Shown: one piece after another, positions 11,828-25,008 of the stretch | Numbering within the stretch: the stretch's first letter is position 1 | Layout of the letters: each line of letters opens with the position of its first letter | Source: Lytechinus pictus | Lineage: Eukaryota; Echinodermata; Echinoidea; Temnopleuroida; Toxopneustidae | Direction of reading: 5' to 3' | NCBI RefSeq assembly: GCF_037042905.1 | Contig: NC_087245.1 | Coordinates: 25,234,501 to 25,298,500 of the forward strand | Length of the DNA: 64,000 bases | Translations under genes and position numbers: made by a program | Notes under the pieces: model-generated | Told to the model about the DNA's origin: nothing | Databases searched by the model: none | Seen by the model: the letters and a program-made list of their open reading frames with translations, nothing else

Positions 11828-14800
11828 GTTTTACAAATAAAGATTGTATAGATTAACTTCAACATTACTTTTCACTAATTATGCATATTGAAGCCAACTT
11901 TGAATTTGATCTGTCAAACGGTTCGCTTGTTATGAGAATAAAATCTGGCAGGAGCTACGGACGTACAGACAGACGGCCGCAAACGGAATGCCTTTGACAC
12001 ATCATCTTTGGTGGGCAGAGGCATAAAAATTCACAAGGAGAATTCAAATAGTAATATTCAGTGTCCCAAAGGAGGTTGTGCTCATTATGAATGGAAACCA
12101 AGAAATTGTTTGCCCTTCATTAAGTTGCATGGAGTACTTGTGTCTCCATGTTTCTGTTGTGTGGAAGAATAATTATGTCCTGGGTAATTTATGAGGTTTG
12201 TCTAATGGTCAAGTTTATTAGCAAAGGCCCTGGTTCGCTTGCCATTCAATTTATATGCCATAATTTAATGAGCCGTTCTTCCGTTAACTGTGCAGTGTCT
12301 TGATAACAAGCAATTACTTCTTTTACGACCAAGGACAGATTTTATAATGTTCATTAGTGTGAGTGATACTAATCTTGACCCCATAAAATTATAATTCTTC
12401 TTGATAACTGTTACCATCATCGCTGTCATCATCATCATCATCAACGTCGTCATCGTCATCATTATCATCAATATTGTGTTTGTCATTCTCACTTCTAAGA
12501 TTGATCTTAAATGATTTTGGTCTGGGATTTTTCTATTTGTCTCGTTGATCTTTTTTCTTCTTTCATTTCCTATATACCTTTGGAAAAACATTGTCTCTTC
12601 CTTTGTTAATTGCTCCCCGGCATCTAAAGCTACATTAGATTTATTCACCTCTGGATTCAAACCATCACAGACATTTGCCAATCTTCCATATTTGAAATAG
12701 AATCCAGCCCTCAATTTGTCCTGATAAGGTCACAATTAAGATCCAGATTTCCTAATTACTCCCTCTAGTAAAGATTGTCAATGTCTAGCCGCCCTATCAA
12801 TGTGTTAGTCTGCAAGTTCAGACTGTTTGAAAATGAGAATGATTGAATTACAGATTCTTGGCCAGTAATTTATGTTTGTTTGAACACTGATGAATACAGA
12901 TATACCTTTAATTTGTTGATCGTTTCCCTCTCCTTGTTTTCATAAATATAGTTTAAATGTTATAGTGCTGCTGCAATGGTTAATTCAGAGTCCTCAGTTC
13001 AGAGACTGCTTCAGTAGACTTACTCCAAATGATAAATAGTTTTCTTCCCGTGTACAATCTTGAGGCTTCATAGCAAGGGACTAATGAATAATTTCCTTTT
13101 TGTTCTTGTATGAAGGGTGATTTCAGGTATGTTTTCACATTGTCATCTGTCCTTCTATGGAATAATTCTTGCTACAATATCTTTGTAGTTGATGAAGATT
13201 AATTACAATAATGATGTTGCCAGCTCCAAAATGGACATGCGGCACCAATAATCATGCATATTTCTAGAATTTTTCTTCCTCAGAAAAGAATATGAATATA
13301 GAATAATGATAATTCATAGAATAGTATGAAATACATAGAAATTCATGTTCAGCTTATCTGTAAATCTGAATTACTTATTTTGATGTATACATTTTTGGGG
13401 AAGAAATGCTATGATTTTGAAAACTTAAGTTGAAATTGATTCATATTAAATTTAATCAGGAAATGTCTGAGTAGCCATGGATATAAATGATACATAACAT
13501 CCATTCTTGTACTGGAATGATGTTGATATATAAAAAAAGATGACTCTGACCAACCAAAAGGGGCCTGTTGTAGATAGAATTGTAATCAATCACAACTGCA
13601 AAAATCAAACACAACCTGATTATCAACCAATCATAAGCACACATACATGTTTGGAATTAGGACTTGCGCTTGATTTGATAATTCTTTCTGCAACAGATGT
13701 ATCTTTCATATACCAGCAGAAGGATCATCCATTTGATGTTAACCTGAGCGTTTTACATGAGTGCGAACAGGGCAGCGACCCCGTAATCATAATAACAGGT
13801 TAATTGCACTTTGATTGGGGGTTTATTGATGGGTAGAACAGCAGTGGACAATCAGGTATCTGTTGTAGAGGTGTAAGTTTGTATTAGGTTATTAGAATTT
13901 TGATGGGTGTATTGTTTTGGTTGAGGTCACTGAGATGGGGTGGGGTGGTAGGGAGGGGGGGGGGGGGGGAGACGGACAAGGTATCCCTCCCCTATTGGCT
14001 CACGAGGTAATAGTATTGTTGCTTTATAAGAAATGATATGACTTGTGTAGGGATTGATTTTCCACTCTTCTTCAGGAATCACCCCTTGTTGTGATAGAAC
14101 ATCCCTCATTTATATTCACCCTTTTCATACTTACTTCCAATCCTTCATGTACAGCTCTCTCTTACACATTAACTGCTGTGCACTCCTCACACAAGGTTCT
14201 TTTGTATTAAATCACTCCGCCATCCATCAATCATACAGCTTTCTTCATTCATCTTTCTCTCTTTCCACCTCTCCCTTTCTGATTGGTTATAATGTTTAGT
14301 AGATGCAGTCAAGCTTAGATCATAATTTGCATATAGTTTGAATATCTTTTGTTTGTATATTTGAATATTCAGTTATACTTTGTAATATTAATTTGCATTT
14401 ATATGAATATGGATGTGCCTTAACTAATTTGCATGGAATGTTGCCTAGAATGCAACAAGGCTTTGAGTGATTTAAAAAATCTGGGAGTTGGCCAGTAAGT
14501 TCTCAACATGATAACCTGTCTACTGGGCTGTCTCTGTGTTAAGAGTACCAGGATTGTGAAATTGTCAGAACCCCGATACTACACTGGTGGCAGTGATGTG
14601 AGGGATAGTCTAGTTTGTAGGGATTGATTTTGTAATTATACAAATTATACAATTCCACTCTTATTCAGGAATCACCTGAACTTGGTGTGCTTTTAATGAA
14701 TTATGTGTAAGATAAGGAAACATAAGGTTAGAAGATATCAATATGAAGAAGGGCCTATAATTTTATAAAACTTCGAAATTTATTTGAACTTATATAATTC

Positions 14801-17800
14801 TGATCTATTTCATAGCTGTATAGCTGACTATACTGCTTCTAATGTTTCCAAATGGTAATGTTTGTCCCAATGAGTGTCTTTAAAGGGCTGTAGGAATTGA
14901 ACACATCTTTATTCATGTTAGTGGACTTACAATTCCTTGGATGGGAATATAAACTAAAAATGTTTGATTTTCAGCTTAAGCCTTTCTTATGTTTACCAGA
15001 CAATCCTACTGCCCATTGAATGACAGTCCTGAAAGAGGTTAACAATTGAATGGTAAATTTACAGTTGGGAGTACCATCAGAACAAGTGATACATTCTCTT
15101 ATCCTTTGCTTTTTAAAAAGTTACTTTCTATGTTCTGTTGCAGAGTTTATTGTATTGAGGTTATTGGGGACTGAAAAAAGGCACTGTTTCTAATCAGCTT
15201 TGGATGAAGAAGGGTATATACATGATCATTTTTGGGAGAGTAAATACGAGAGAGAGAAGGGGAGGGGGAGAGAGAGTGGAAGAAAGAAAGAGAAGAGGGG
15301 GGATGCAGAGATATATTGGAACAAAATTTGTCAGAAATTGTATTTACATTTATCAAAATCGTGTAGAAATTCAGATTCTACGTATAACAAATTTCCCACA
15401 AGATATGTTCTACCTTGTGAGATTCCTGTTTTAATCTTAAAGAACATATGTCTTCTGACATCGTACCTTAAAGTGTCCTCTAACATTCGGAGCTACAATA
15501 ACTTGAGCGATTGGTTTGCATCAGAAGTTGATGTGACATGTCTTTCTCCGATTCCTTGATACAAACACCCTTAGCCCATAACCTAAATGTCAGAAATAAC
15601 CAGGGCCTATCAGATACCCCCTTGCGAGATCAGGGAAATGGTAAACTGCTCTATTAAATGGGCCATCGTGAATAACCCCTATCCTGCACACGTGCATCAA
15701 CCGAGAAATCTGAATGCATCTTATTGTATTAGCCAGTGTTATAAATTTCATAAAACATCATGCATGCTTTGTATTGCAGTGTAGCTTTGTGTGAAGTACC
15801 ATCAAGTTGATCATTCAAGAGGAATTCAAAATATTTTCCGTTAATCATTTAGTTCTTTTTGTGTGGATTATAGTAGTATGTGCTGTCAGCTTGCAAGTGT
15901 TTTTTTTTTACTGATTTTGTTTTAAAAAGAAGACATTTTGCTCATTGTTGTGCTATATATGCCTCTGGCCTTTTAATGGAGATGCTGATGATGTCAAAGG
16001 TCATCATGTAATAAACTGACAAACCAGCTTCATTGGATCAGCATCAGGTGCTAAAATTTGAATTGGAGAGATGTTAACCCTATTTGATTATTCTTCTTGA
16101 TAAAAAATTGTAATAATATTCTTTCAATTCATCACATTGTTGACTCGGATGATGCCTTTTCCTCTTGCCATGGAAACTTGCAGGCCTACCTGTATGATTA
16201 TGTTTCATTCATGCTGTGATCAAAACAAGAATGAGGTTGCAACAGCAGGATTTATAGTAATCCACTTTGTGGAACCTATTTTTTTTTCCTTTGGTATACT
16301 TGTGCTCTGCAGGAGTGTCCATCTTATATGTTTGAAAGAAATCCATGCTCATCTCTCCCAGTTTTATTTAAAAAAAACATTTTTATAAAAATTGAATTCT
16401 TCCCTTCCAAGATCAAGTCTTCCTGACTTATTTAACAGTATAAATTTACACAGAGATCAGGAACTGCCACCTACCTCCAGAGATGAACTGACTCCAAGGT
16501 AGCCATCCCTTGTCTTAGCCCCAGGAAGAGGATTCTTTCCTCCTCCCTGAAGACTGCCCATCGGATCAACTTCTGGAAATACACTATCAAAATAATACTC
16601 TATTTAGAGATTAATAAGGCTTTGTCGGGGTATACTTGGTATTTTGAGAGAAGACAGTCATGCTCTCAAGCTATTGATGAAACGGTGACCATGACAGAAG
16701 GGAAGTTGGTGATTTTCTGGTAATTTTCTGGATCGGTATGGCAGCAGACCCCGGTGGTCAAGGGTTATTTCCATAATAGTTCCAATGGATGCCTGGTCAC
16801 GCAGGATTACAGCTTTAACCTGAACTCTGGGAGTGGGTGATTTTTGTGAAGTGTTGCGTTGCATTTGTGAGGGATGAAGCGTGTCGCTACTTAAAGTTGA
16901 GATGATGGATGTAATCCAGTTGTCATGGTTACTGGTCATGTGTACACATATATGCTTCTTTGGATGTCTGTGAATTTGTCATTTGAGGCTGGAGAAATAT
17001 AATTCAGGAAAACAAACATCTGTTCAATGAATAGGAATTTATTATTATGAACATTTTCCACTTGAGGGAACATAGGAGATGTTAAGATGAACCAGAGACT
17101 CAAGATTTGTTTTAAATATTTCCCGAAAAAGTTCTTCTAGTAAAGTTGTATGCAAAATAATTGCAAAAGGAATATCTTTAATTATGACCTTCAGTAGTGG
17201 AGAAAATATTTTCAAGCAGGAGATAATCAGTATTATTACAAACACTAAAATCTACGTAATAGATTGTGACCAAAGCTTGATGATTGCCAAATGAATGTAC
17301 TTAAAAAAATAAGTGAACTTTGCAGAGTGAAATCTAATATTCTGGTTAGAATTTCATCATCAGATTCTTTGGCTTGTCAATGAATAAATAGACACGGACT
17401 GTATGATCTGACTTTGTCAAAGATTTATCTGTTTTTCGGACATCATCAGTGGTTGAAATTTAATCTGAAGTCCCAAAACAAGCTCTGAATGTCAAGTAGT
17501 TTTGAGTGGAGACAGCTAGTCATTTTATTTGCATAATTGTCTGGAGGATAGTAGAGCCATCATCCATCATCCTCATGGCTCGGTTTCACTTTATATTGAA
17601 GATTGGTGATATTAATCATCCAAAGCAATCAAGCTTGCTGGAGGAATACTGACCATGGTCCCATATATCGCTAATCATGCTGGAGCTTTCCAAATCACTA
17701 TTTAGGTGCAGAGGTGAAATGATGTAGAGTAGTGCGGTTCTTGACTCATGCTATCTATGAATTGAATGACACAATATCTTTTATGATTGTGTTTGATATT

Positions 17801-20500
17801 AATAATGAGAGAAAAGTACCCAGAGAATGAGTGACTAATATGAAACTTTTTTTGTAGACTTGCAGCCCATCTCTCTTTTCATACTCTGTCCACTTCGATG
17901 TAAAGCATGGTGAAGAAGATGCCTGTTGGTGATTCATGTTGCATGCGATCATGAAGCCTTTCTAAACATTATCAGGATTTACTTTTAAACCGCAAAACAT
18001 TGGTGCGATGACAAGTGCAAAACTGAGAGGCGTAAGATACATTCAGCCAAAACCACATTGTTAAGGAATAAAAAAAAAGACATTCAGAGATATTCATGTT
18101 CAGTATGAAGGAGGAAGTCCCACGATTGACGTCTTGACGACACAGAAGTGGTGACAAAAGTTTGGAGGTGATATTGTGCAAATGATCCAAGTCCCAAGGG
18201 TCCCGTGGATGACGTTCACACCTATATGTTAAGTACAGCAGCGGAACAAGATGTGATCAAAATTCTAAACTTAGTTCCAGGGGAAAATTCTAAAGGAACA
18301 CGTTTCTGAGCATTTATTTAGTATGGGAAATGCTGAATATACAGTGTAGAAAGAGGGCTGTAGAAAAGATACGTATGTGATATAAACAAAACATTTGGTG
18401 ATTCTTAAATATTTGCAAGAAATGCCTGCAATACCGTATATGCCAAATGAATGACTCACAGCAATTGCTATTCATGGATCTATCATTAAGTAATCCAATT
18501 AAAGGATTTATTAATGAAGTTTATTAATAGTCTGTGTCATTCTCAAAACACATGAATGTTGTCATTGTACAACATGTTTTGAATTAGAAGGGAAAAAAGG
18601 TGTCTATTTTAAAGCAGCTTTTCAATCTTGAGACGTCAGCTCGATTATGAAGAGAAAACCATAAAAAGCTTATTTTTTTTTCAAATTACAAAGTAACCCC
18701 CCCCTAAAGGTGGATAATACCTTTGCAAGGGGTTACATTTTTTGTCAGCATTGTCATCGGACCCTTGTCCTTGCGTTGATCTGTTAATCATGCAGATTCT
18801 GACTGCTATGTCCTGCAATGAGCATTAGAATCCTTGTGGATTCCTTGGACAATCACACAAAGACAGGATATTACTTAAACCTCTATGAGTTTTTCAAGAG
18901 GGTCTAATATACTATTAATCCTTGCTTTCTGACTAACGGCGATGATTGTTCTTTGTGAATACTTGTAGAAAAGTGTTTGTAGGTATCGTTTTCCTGAAGA
19001 TCATTGTGATTGCTGGATTAAATTTCTCAGTTTATGAAGATCTCTCTCGTTGACTTTGGCAACATATTAGATTTTTTCACCTGAAAGAATAGATTTGAAT
19101 GTTTGAGTGCTCACCTATCTTCACTTATGCAGTTTCCTATAAAATGAGACTCTTTCTCATTCAAAATGGAACGAATGTTATTTATTCCATTATGAGAGAT
19201 ATGTGTTGGAGGTTGGATTTGACACTGAAAATATTACTGGACATTACTTTATTATTTTACTGGAGGTTATTTTATAAACATTAGTCTGCAATGGCTTGAA
19301 TAGTAGGATCATCACCATCAATCATGGAGGAATTTTCTCACTTGTGGTCAAATCCGTGATATTTTACTCAATCATGGTTGTTTGATAACACTCACTGTGT
19401 CTTATTGTCAAATGTGGACAAACTGACATTAAAAAAATGGCTGGAACATCAGGAACAACATCATCTTGGAACCATTTTATCCAACTTTTTGTCAAAAGAA
19501 GTTGATTGCATTTTTTCTCGTAACCATGGTTCCTTTTGTAACTGCTAGTGTCTGCATGGCGTATGCCATTTTTCTTGGCATATGGCTGTGGCTCTGTTTA
19601 CTCATGCGACAGTTGTGGGGCACTAACTCTGGTAGGTATATGTTCAGGGTTTTATGAACAATAAATAAATCTTATAGTTTTCAATTGTTATCAGTATTAT
19701 TTTTTTTTTTTGGGGGGGTTGGGGAAAGAGGGGGGGGGGGCTTGAGGGAGAAGGGGGTTGGGGAGGAAAATTGCTAGAGAGCTGGAGGATAAAAGGGGAG
19801 GGCTAAGGGGAAGATATTTGTTACATGTTTTTATGTGGATGCTTCCATTTTATGCTATAAATGTAGAGTATATATATTTTTTAATACTAATGTACATGTA
19901 GTAGCACAGACATGGATTAGTTGCACGTTTTATCAAAGATCTTAATGTTACATTTATGATTTATATATAAATGAATTATTCTATAATGAAGCCATACATT
20001 TACTTGAAACTCAGTAAAAAAAAAAAACACAATTCGATGAACCTGATTCACCTTCATGATTAAGAGAAAAAAAGGAATGACTTAGCGTTTAGACTCAAGT
20101 CTCTGAAATTTTTAATATACATGTACAGTGTATGGATCTGTTTGAAAATGCAATAAACATATTTTATTATGTTTAATGTATCTTTATTATCAGATCGCAT
20201 ATTGTGTGCCTAAAGTACTTTAGAATATGATAATATTGTATTCTGATGTACTGCAATGCACATAAATCTTGTATAATTCTTTTCATGTCAAATTTCCAAA
20301 TGTTATTAGCATTGTGCGGTACATGTGCCCGAAGGGGTTAGCTTATTGAATTATTATAAATATAAGGGGACAAAAACCATTTTGAATAATTGGTGCATGA
20401 TTGCAATTGTTGAAAAGAGCTATTACCTGATGATCTTCATGTTAATACCCTGAATTGCTTTGCATCATACTGTATTACTTCCCAACCAAAATAAAGTTGC
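11828..20500. other. no gene seen; long non-coding stretch
   Basis: This stretch holds an ATC-rich microsatellite (about 12415-12470), a poly-G run (13959-13969), a purine-rich tract (15240-15302) and the G-rich tract described separately. Open frames here are short, AT-driven and lack paired splice sites. Intron or 5' flanking sequence of the downstream gene is the likely status. Confidence 0.5.
19710..19795 (+). other. G-rich tract with G-quadruplex potential
   Basis: The + strand shows runs of 7, 4, 10, 5 and 4 G separated by short loops, after a T-run. This satisfies simple G-quadruplex rules. It lies about 1.8 kb before exon 1; a regulatory role is unproven. Confidence 0.6.
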
Positions 20501-20600
20501 CTATTGGCAATGTCGCTGCTGAAGTCCCTACTCGGAGTAGAGGGGAACGTCCGCTACTTGATACTATTTATCACGAGATGGTTCCCCCCTCTCTGTTGAC

Positions 20601-20622
20601 ATGGCGCCTTCCGGCTCCCAGG
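20601..20622 (+). CDS. weak candidate first coding exon (ATG 20601)
   Basis: In a small GC-richer island (about 20500-20640), ATG at 20601 with A at -1 and G at +4 opens MAPSGSQ plus one base. A GT at 20623 would leave phase 1, which fits exon 1 at 21614 and would give MAPSGSQDLEVPDPS. The donor GTTACA is poor. No other positional evidence supports it. Confidence 0.15.
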
Positions 20623-21613
20623 GTTACATTTGTATAGGCTAATGTTTCTTGGTGTTAACATGGAGCTGAATGTTCTAGTTTATCGCAAAGCAGTTGGAAA
20701 GTGTTCCAGAGATTGAGGAGCCCTTAACATACTTTTTTATTGATTTGTTTGTAATGTAATTCAAATTAAATGAAACCTGATTTTTTTTTTACATTTGATA
20801 TTTAAATGAAATTTGTTACATGGGTGCTAAATCCAACTAAGAACTGAGTGAGAATGTTTACATTCCTAGATACTAAATCCACTCAAAAATGAGTGAAATT
20901 TACCATCAAGTTCATTGAGATGAAATTTACTGAGAGATTTTTTTTCTATTTGGAAATATGATTCCCCCTCATAGAAGGACCTGTACGTTTTGAGTAACTA
21001 TTGATGTTGCATCAAAGGAGTGATAATTTTTAACTCAAATTTCATTCAAAATTTATTCTTAATTTATCCATAATTCCAAATCAATTTCTTGAAGAATGCT
21101 CATTTTTTCTATTCTCTCTCTTATGTGTTTGGTCATATAATTTGAAACGGATATTTCACCACCCATTGAGGCAATGACCAAGCAATATGAAAACCTTTCT
21201 TTTTGATTTATGACGCCTGATGGTGTAACGATAACTAATAATTTTAGGCAAATTTCCTTTTTTGTGGTCTTATAGAGAAGCTATATTTTTCTGATCTTTT
21301 CCTGTTTGTTGGCTCCAAGGCGGAAATATTAATTTTGAAAGTTTTGTCAAATTATTCTGCATCACCACATACATATATTGCAGTTGCTTCATTTTGGGTC
21401 TCAAATGTTTATATAAGTTAGTTCTTTATATTAATTTATGTGAAATGATCTATTGATTTACTATCCTTATGATATTAGTCATTATTGCCTAAGACAGTTG
21501 ATCGTTCCATGGACACAGACCATTGCCCTACATGACATGCTGGACTGTTTTGTGATTGATTTAGCCCCTTTCCTATCAATTTTTTCTTCTCTTTGTTTAT
21601 TTTGTCTATTTAG

Positions 21614-21731
21614 ATCTTGAGGTTCCAGACCCCTCTGAACTGAAGTGGCAAACCACGCCTCTGTCTCATGGTACTCTGCCAGGAGAGGGCGTCCTATATT
21701 CTGACAATTCTCAGGGGAGCAGACCCATAAG
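21614..21731 (+). CDS. SVIL: supervillin-like exon 1 of the chain (upstream exon missing)
   Basis: The acceptor is tctatttag before 21614 and the donor is AG|GTATGT after 21731. The open frame begins with two bases completing a codon (phase 1 in) and ends with two bases (phase 2 out). It encodes LEVPDPSELKWQTTPLSHG followed by a Gly/Ser-rich stretch ending SRPI, and it is the only frame open throughout. The base composition is clearly richer in G+C than the flanking intron. I do not recognise a domain. The exon is assigned to supervillin only because its out-phase joins exon 2 and the chain continues to the recognisable exon 4. It could equally belong to a longer N-terminal isoform. Confidence 0.65.
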
Positions 21732-22917
21732 GTATGTATGCCAGATGCTGAGAGCCAGAAGGTTGTTAGCATTTCGTAGTCCATCCTTTATCCCCCAGTA
21801 AACTTTTTATTCCCCAGTATACTTTGTATTCCTGCTTCAGGTTTCCCCAAATCAAATTGTAAATTGGATGGAAATATGAAAATAATTATTTTCAAAGAAA
21901 TCTTACAATATCCTGAGTTCATTAACCGCCGTTAGAAAAATTAAATAGGTTTCGCACTGGCCCCTTCACTATATCTAGAGTTCTCTTGGTAGTGCCTTTC
22001 AACTAATGATCTTCAAAATGAATTGTAAAGTGTATGTTGTACTTAAAATATGTATACAAAGTCAAAGATATTGAACATCTCTAAGTTAATGAAAAAATTA
22101 TGGCAATTAAAACTTGGGATTGGGCCTGCACCACTGCAAAAATTGATCAGGCAGCTTCCAGGGTTGTACCTTTGTGGCCCCATAGAGAAATTTGATAGTA
22201 TCAATACTTTTGCGTGACACGATTTGCGTAGAATTCCACCCTGGTGGAACCCCTAAGCTCCTTTTGCTTTGGGTATCAGGTGGGGCTAACCCTGGTTTAA
22301 CACATTAACATTGATCATTTTCACGCCCTTTGCTGTGTATAATGTCAGCTCATGATCTCCTTGGCTTTGAGTTGGTAAATATGTGGAGGACGGTGGCAAT
22401 TGCAATTTTGACCTTTGAGTGATTTCATTTCATATATATTCATTGGTCTGTAGGAAATGACTTGCATCTCAGGATCAATGTTCTATTCGGGTATTAACTT
22501 GGTGTACAGTGTAATATAAACAGATATTGTACATTACAAATGTGATTAAAACAAATAATGCACTTGTCATGTTGGCCCTGTTATTATTCATCTGACATTT
22601 ATGTTCCATACTTTATTCTTAACTATCATTTCTGAATTTGAATTGTATTGCAATGTTTAATTACAATATTTAATTGGTTGATTGGACTGCCTTGTTTACA
22701 TTAGTCATCTTGATGAGGTAGAAAAATGAAAATCTTTGTCAGATTTTCACTATATAAGGCTTGTAAACCATGGATAGTATCCCTAAATTAGACCCCAAAA
22801 TGGCCAATCTGGAATAAAATTATTGGAAATGGTTTTTTAACTGATTTGAGTAGGTATGGGTGTCAACATTTACAAAAAAAAAGTAAGGAGGAATACGGGT
22901 TGGGGAAAGTGGTTTTT

Positions 22918-23262
22918 TTCAAGGTCAAAGGTCAATGACCTTTTCATATATACTGTATAATGGTATCTCTGAGATGGAAAGGCGCAGGTTGGTGATAATG
23001 GTGTCAAAATGCACAAATTCTTACCAGAATATAAAATAAAATAGAATTAATTACCTAGAATGCACATTCACCGATAAAATTCAAGGTCAAAGCCTTTCAA
23101 AGGTCAATGACCTTTTTTTAACATTATATACCATACCGTATAATGGTATCTCTGAGATTATAAGGTACAGGGTGGTGATCATGGTGTCAAAATGTACAGA
23201 TTCTTACCAGAAGATCAAATAAAATAAAATTAAGTACCTAGGAGGAGGTTTAAATATCCCCA
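22918..23262 (+). repeat. tandem duplication (about 175-185 bp unit) with AGGTCA motifs
   Basis: Two adjacent copies share gtcaatgacctttt, tataatggtatctctgagat, gtgtcaaaatg and cagattcttaccaga-type blocks. Copy 1 begins with AGGTCAAAGGTCAATGACCT, a DR1 overlapping an IR1; copy 2 keeps the IR1 (23101-23113). This is a repeat by direct reading; binding by nuclear receptors is only a possibility. Confidence 0.8.
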
Positions 23263-23491
23263 TCTATGTTTTTCATCTTGAGAATTTGATTTTATTTGAT
23301 TTTATTTATTCTCATATTTCACAAACAAAATAAAATATCAACACAAATACAAGAAAATACATTTTATTATAATAACACAGAATACTGTGTGGCAAAGTAA
23401 TTCAGTATAGCCAAGAATGACTGTAGATTATAACAATGAAAACAAAGAGTGTGAAATAGACAGGAACCTGCATAGAAAGAATTAGCATATA

Positions 23492-24156
23492 ATACCCCTT
23501 TCATATTGAGCTTTTCACCGGCGAACTTCACCGGCGAAGTTCGCCAGCGAAGGGGAAAGTGTCCAGTATGAAAGGTACACAGGAGAACTTCACCGGTGAA
23601 CTTCTCCACCTCTAGAGGTGGAGAACTTCGCCGGCGAAACTGTTTCACCGGTGAAGTTCGCCGGTGAAAAGGCCAGTATGAAAGCAAACCGGAGAACTTC
23701 TCCTCTTTAATGACGTCAGAGTTCAATTTTTTCTCTCCCGAAGTCCCCTGTACCGAGATTCCGCGCGCGATAGTTGCAAGCTCAGCTGAATGCTATGGCC
23801 AAGTAGATACCCTCGAACATAATTTTTTTTTTTACTAACAATATTTATTAAAAAGCAATTTTTACATGTATAAAATGCGCTAAAATATAAAAACAAGGTG
23901 ATAAATGTTTATTTTTCTCGTAATACTTCCAAAATATGTTGTAATTATTTTTATACCTTTTGTAATAGGTAAGAAGTAATGTTTACAATTTTCTTTCGTT
24001 TGTTCTGCAATCGCCCGTTGACTTTCGCCGGGGAAGAAATTTCAGTGCGAAAGGGTACATTTTTTTCTTCGCCGGGGAAGTGAGGAATGCGAGGCGGAGA
24101 AGTTCGCCGGTGAAGTTCGCCGGTGAAAAATGAAGAGGGCAGTTTGAAAGGGGTAT
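23492..24156. mobile_element. palindromic MITE 'C', TIR ATACCCCTTTCA
   Basis: The ends are ATACCCCTTTCA at 23492 and TGAAAGGGGTAT ending 24156, a perfect inverted pair, with TA on each side. Inside both arms are repeats of ACTTCGCCGGTGAA-like units (GCCGGCGAA, CACCGGTGAA), which also make spurious antisense frames. No transposase is present. The flanks may alternatively be read as TAA/TTA, so the target-site length is uncertain. Confidence 0.75.
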
Positions 24157-24892
24157 TAGCACACATTATCCATGTTTAAAGTACCCCCCCCAAAAAAAAA
24201 TATATATATCCTGTGTAGTTGGATCAGATTCAGTTTGCACACATGCTTTAAAAAAACATAGGAGCGGGTTTAAACTTCCATTGTTTTGTCCGAAGGCTTT
24301 GGAACTGCATTGAATGTAACTATCAAACACAAAGAGTCAAAGCAAGGCAATGTCCCATTTTTTGTAGGTGATTTTTTTCATTTTTCTTGAATCATCACTC
24401 GCTCTTTCCAGGACACAATTTATAATGAATTCATGGAACTGATTAACTCGTGAGTAGAAAGCTCATGCATTTTATATTTTGATGTATTAAACATGTCAAT
24501 TCCACACATGAACTATGTTCATTATGTTAAAAAAAACACTATAGAATATACAACAGTACTGACCACACTTTTAATACGTGCAGTCAATCAAACTGTTATA
24601 TTTTGCATCTATGTACACAGTCAATGCTGGCAAATAGTTTGCTGAACTTCTTTTTTTTGCATATTGAGATGTTAAGTTCTTTATGGAGTAGCTACAATAC
24701 ACATTTCCAGTTGGATAGGTGTATTCTATCAACATTTCAATATTGCGTCCACAGGACAGAAATATTATTTTCTTAGAAGAGGCTTCTTTTGTTACTTACC
24801 GGTATTCTGGACCTAGAAGCCACTTTCTTATGTTTATCTCATCCATACTGTCATTAATTAACTTGATTCTAATCCCTTTTTTTAAATTCCAG

Positions 24893-25008
24893 TTTTGCTG
24901 CTCCTGCAGTAAGCCCAGTGGACTGGTCTGGAGGGAACTCTTTTAATTCTGTCCACCCTCGGGATCAAACTCCAGATTCAGACATGTCCACTAGAGGTGA
25001 TAGATCAG
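24893..25008 (+). CDS. SVIL: supervillin-like exon 2
   Basis: The acceptor is a long T-run then ttccag before 24893, and the donor is TCAG|GTAAAC after 25008. The exon enters in phase 2, where AG from exon 1 plus T gives Ser, and leaves in phase 1. The peptide starts FAAPAVSPVDWSGGNSF and continues with a Pro/Asp/Ser-rich piece containing PRDQTPDSDMSTRGDRS. It is polar, with no predicted fold. No stop occurs in the joined frame, whereas the other frames are closed or weakly coding. The function is unknown, and its place in the supervillin N terminus is inferred from phase and order. Confidence 0.65.

Larger units (their letters stand above)
21732..24892 (+). other. SVIL: intron 1
   Basis: This 3161-base intron contains the tandem nuclear-receptor-motif duplication (22918-23262) and a MITE (about 23492-24156). 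The remainder is AT-rich with nothing recognised. Confidence 0.6.

Noticed and set aside
12265..12714. 149-residue minus-strand frame
   Set aside because: Its middle is a Met/Thr run from an ATC microsatellite, the ends have no recognisable homology, and there are no splice signals.
13540..13803. 87-residue + strand frame
   Set aside because: No splice partners, no recognisable motif, and composition like the surrounding non-coding DNA.
16454..16498. Possible 45-nt exon (acacag ... CCAAG|GTAGCC, peptide DQELPPTSRDELTP)
   Set aside because: Its phase (2 in, 2 out) cannot join directly to exon 1 at 21614, it is very short, and nothing else supports it.
19466..19657. 63-residue hydrophobic frame resembling a membrane segment
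   Set aside because: There is no acceptor/donor pair or coding composition. AT-rich intronic sequence readily gives hydrophobic frames.
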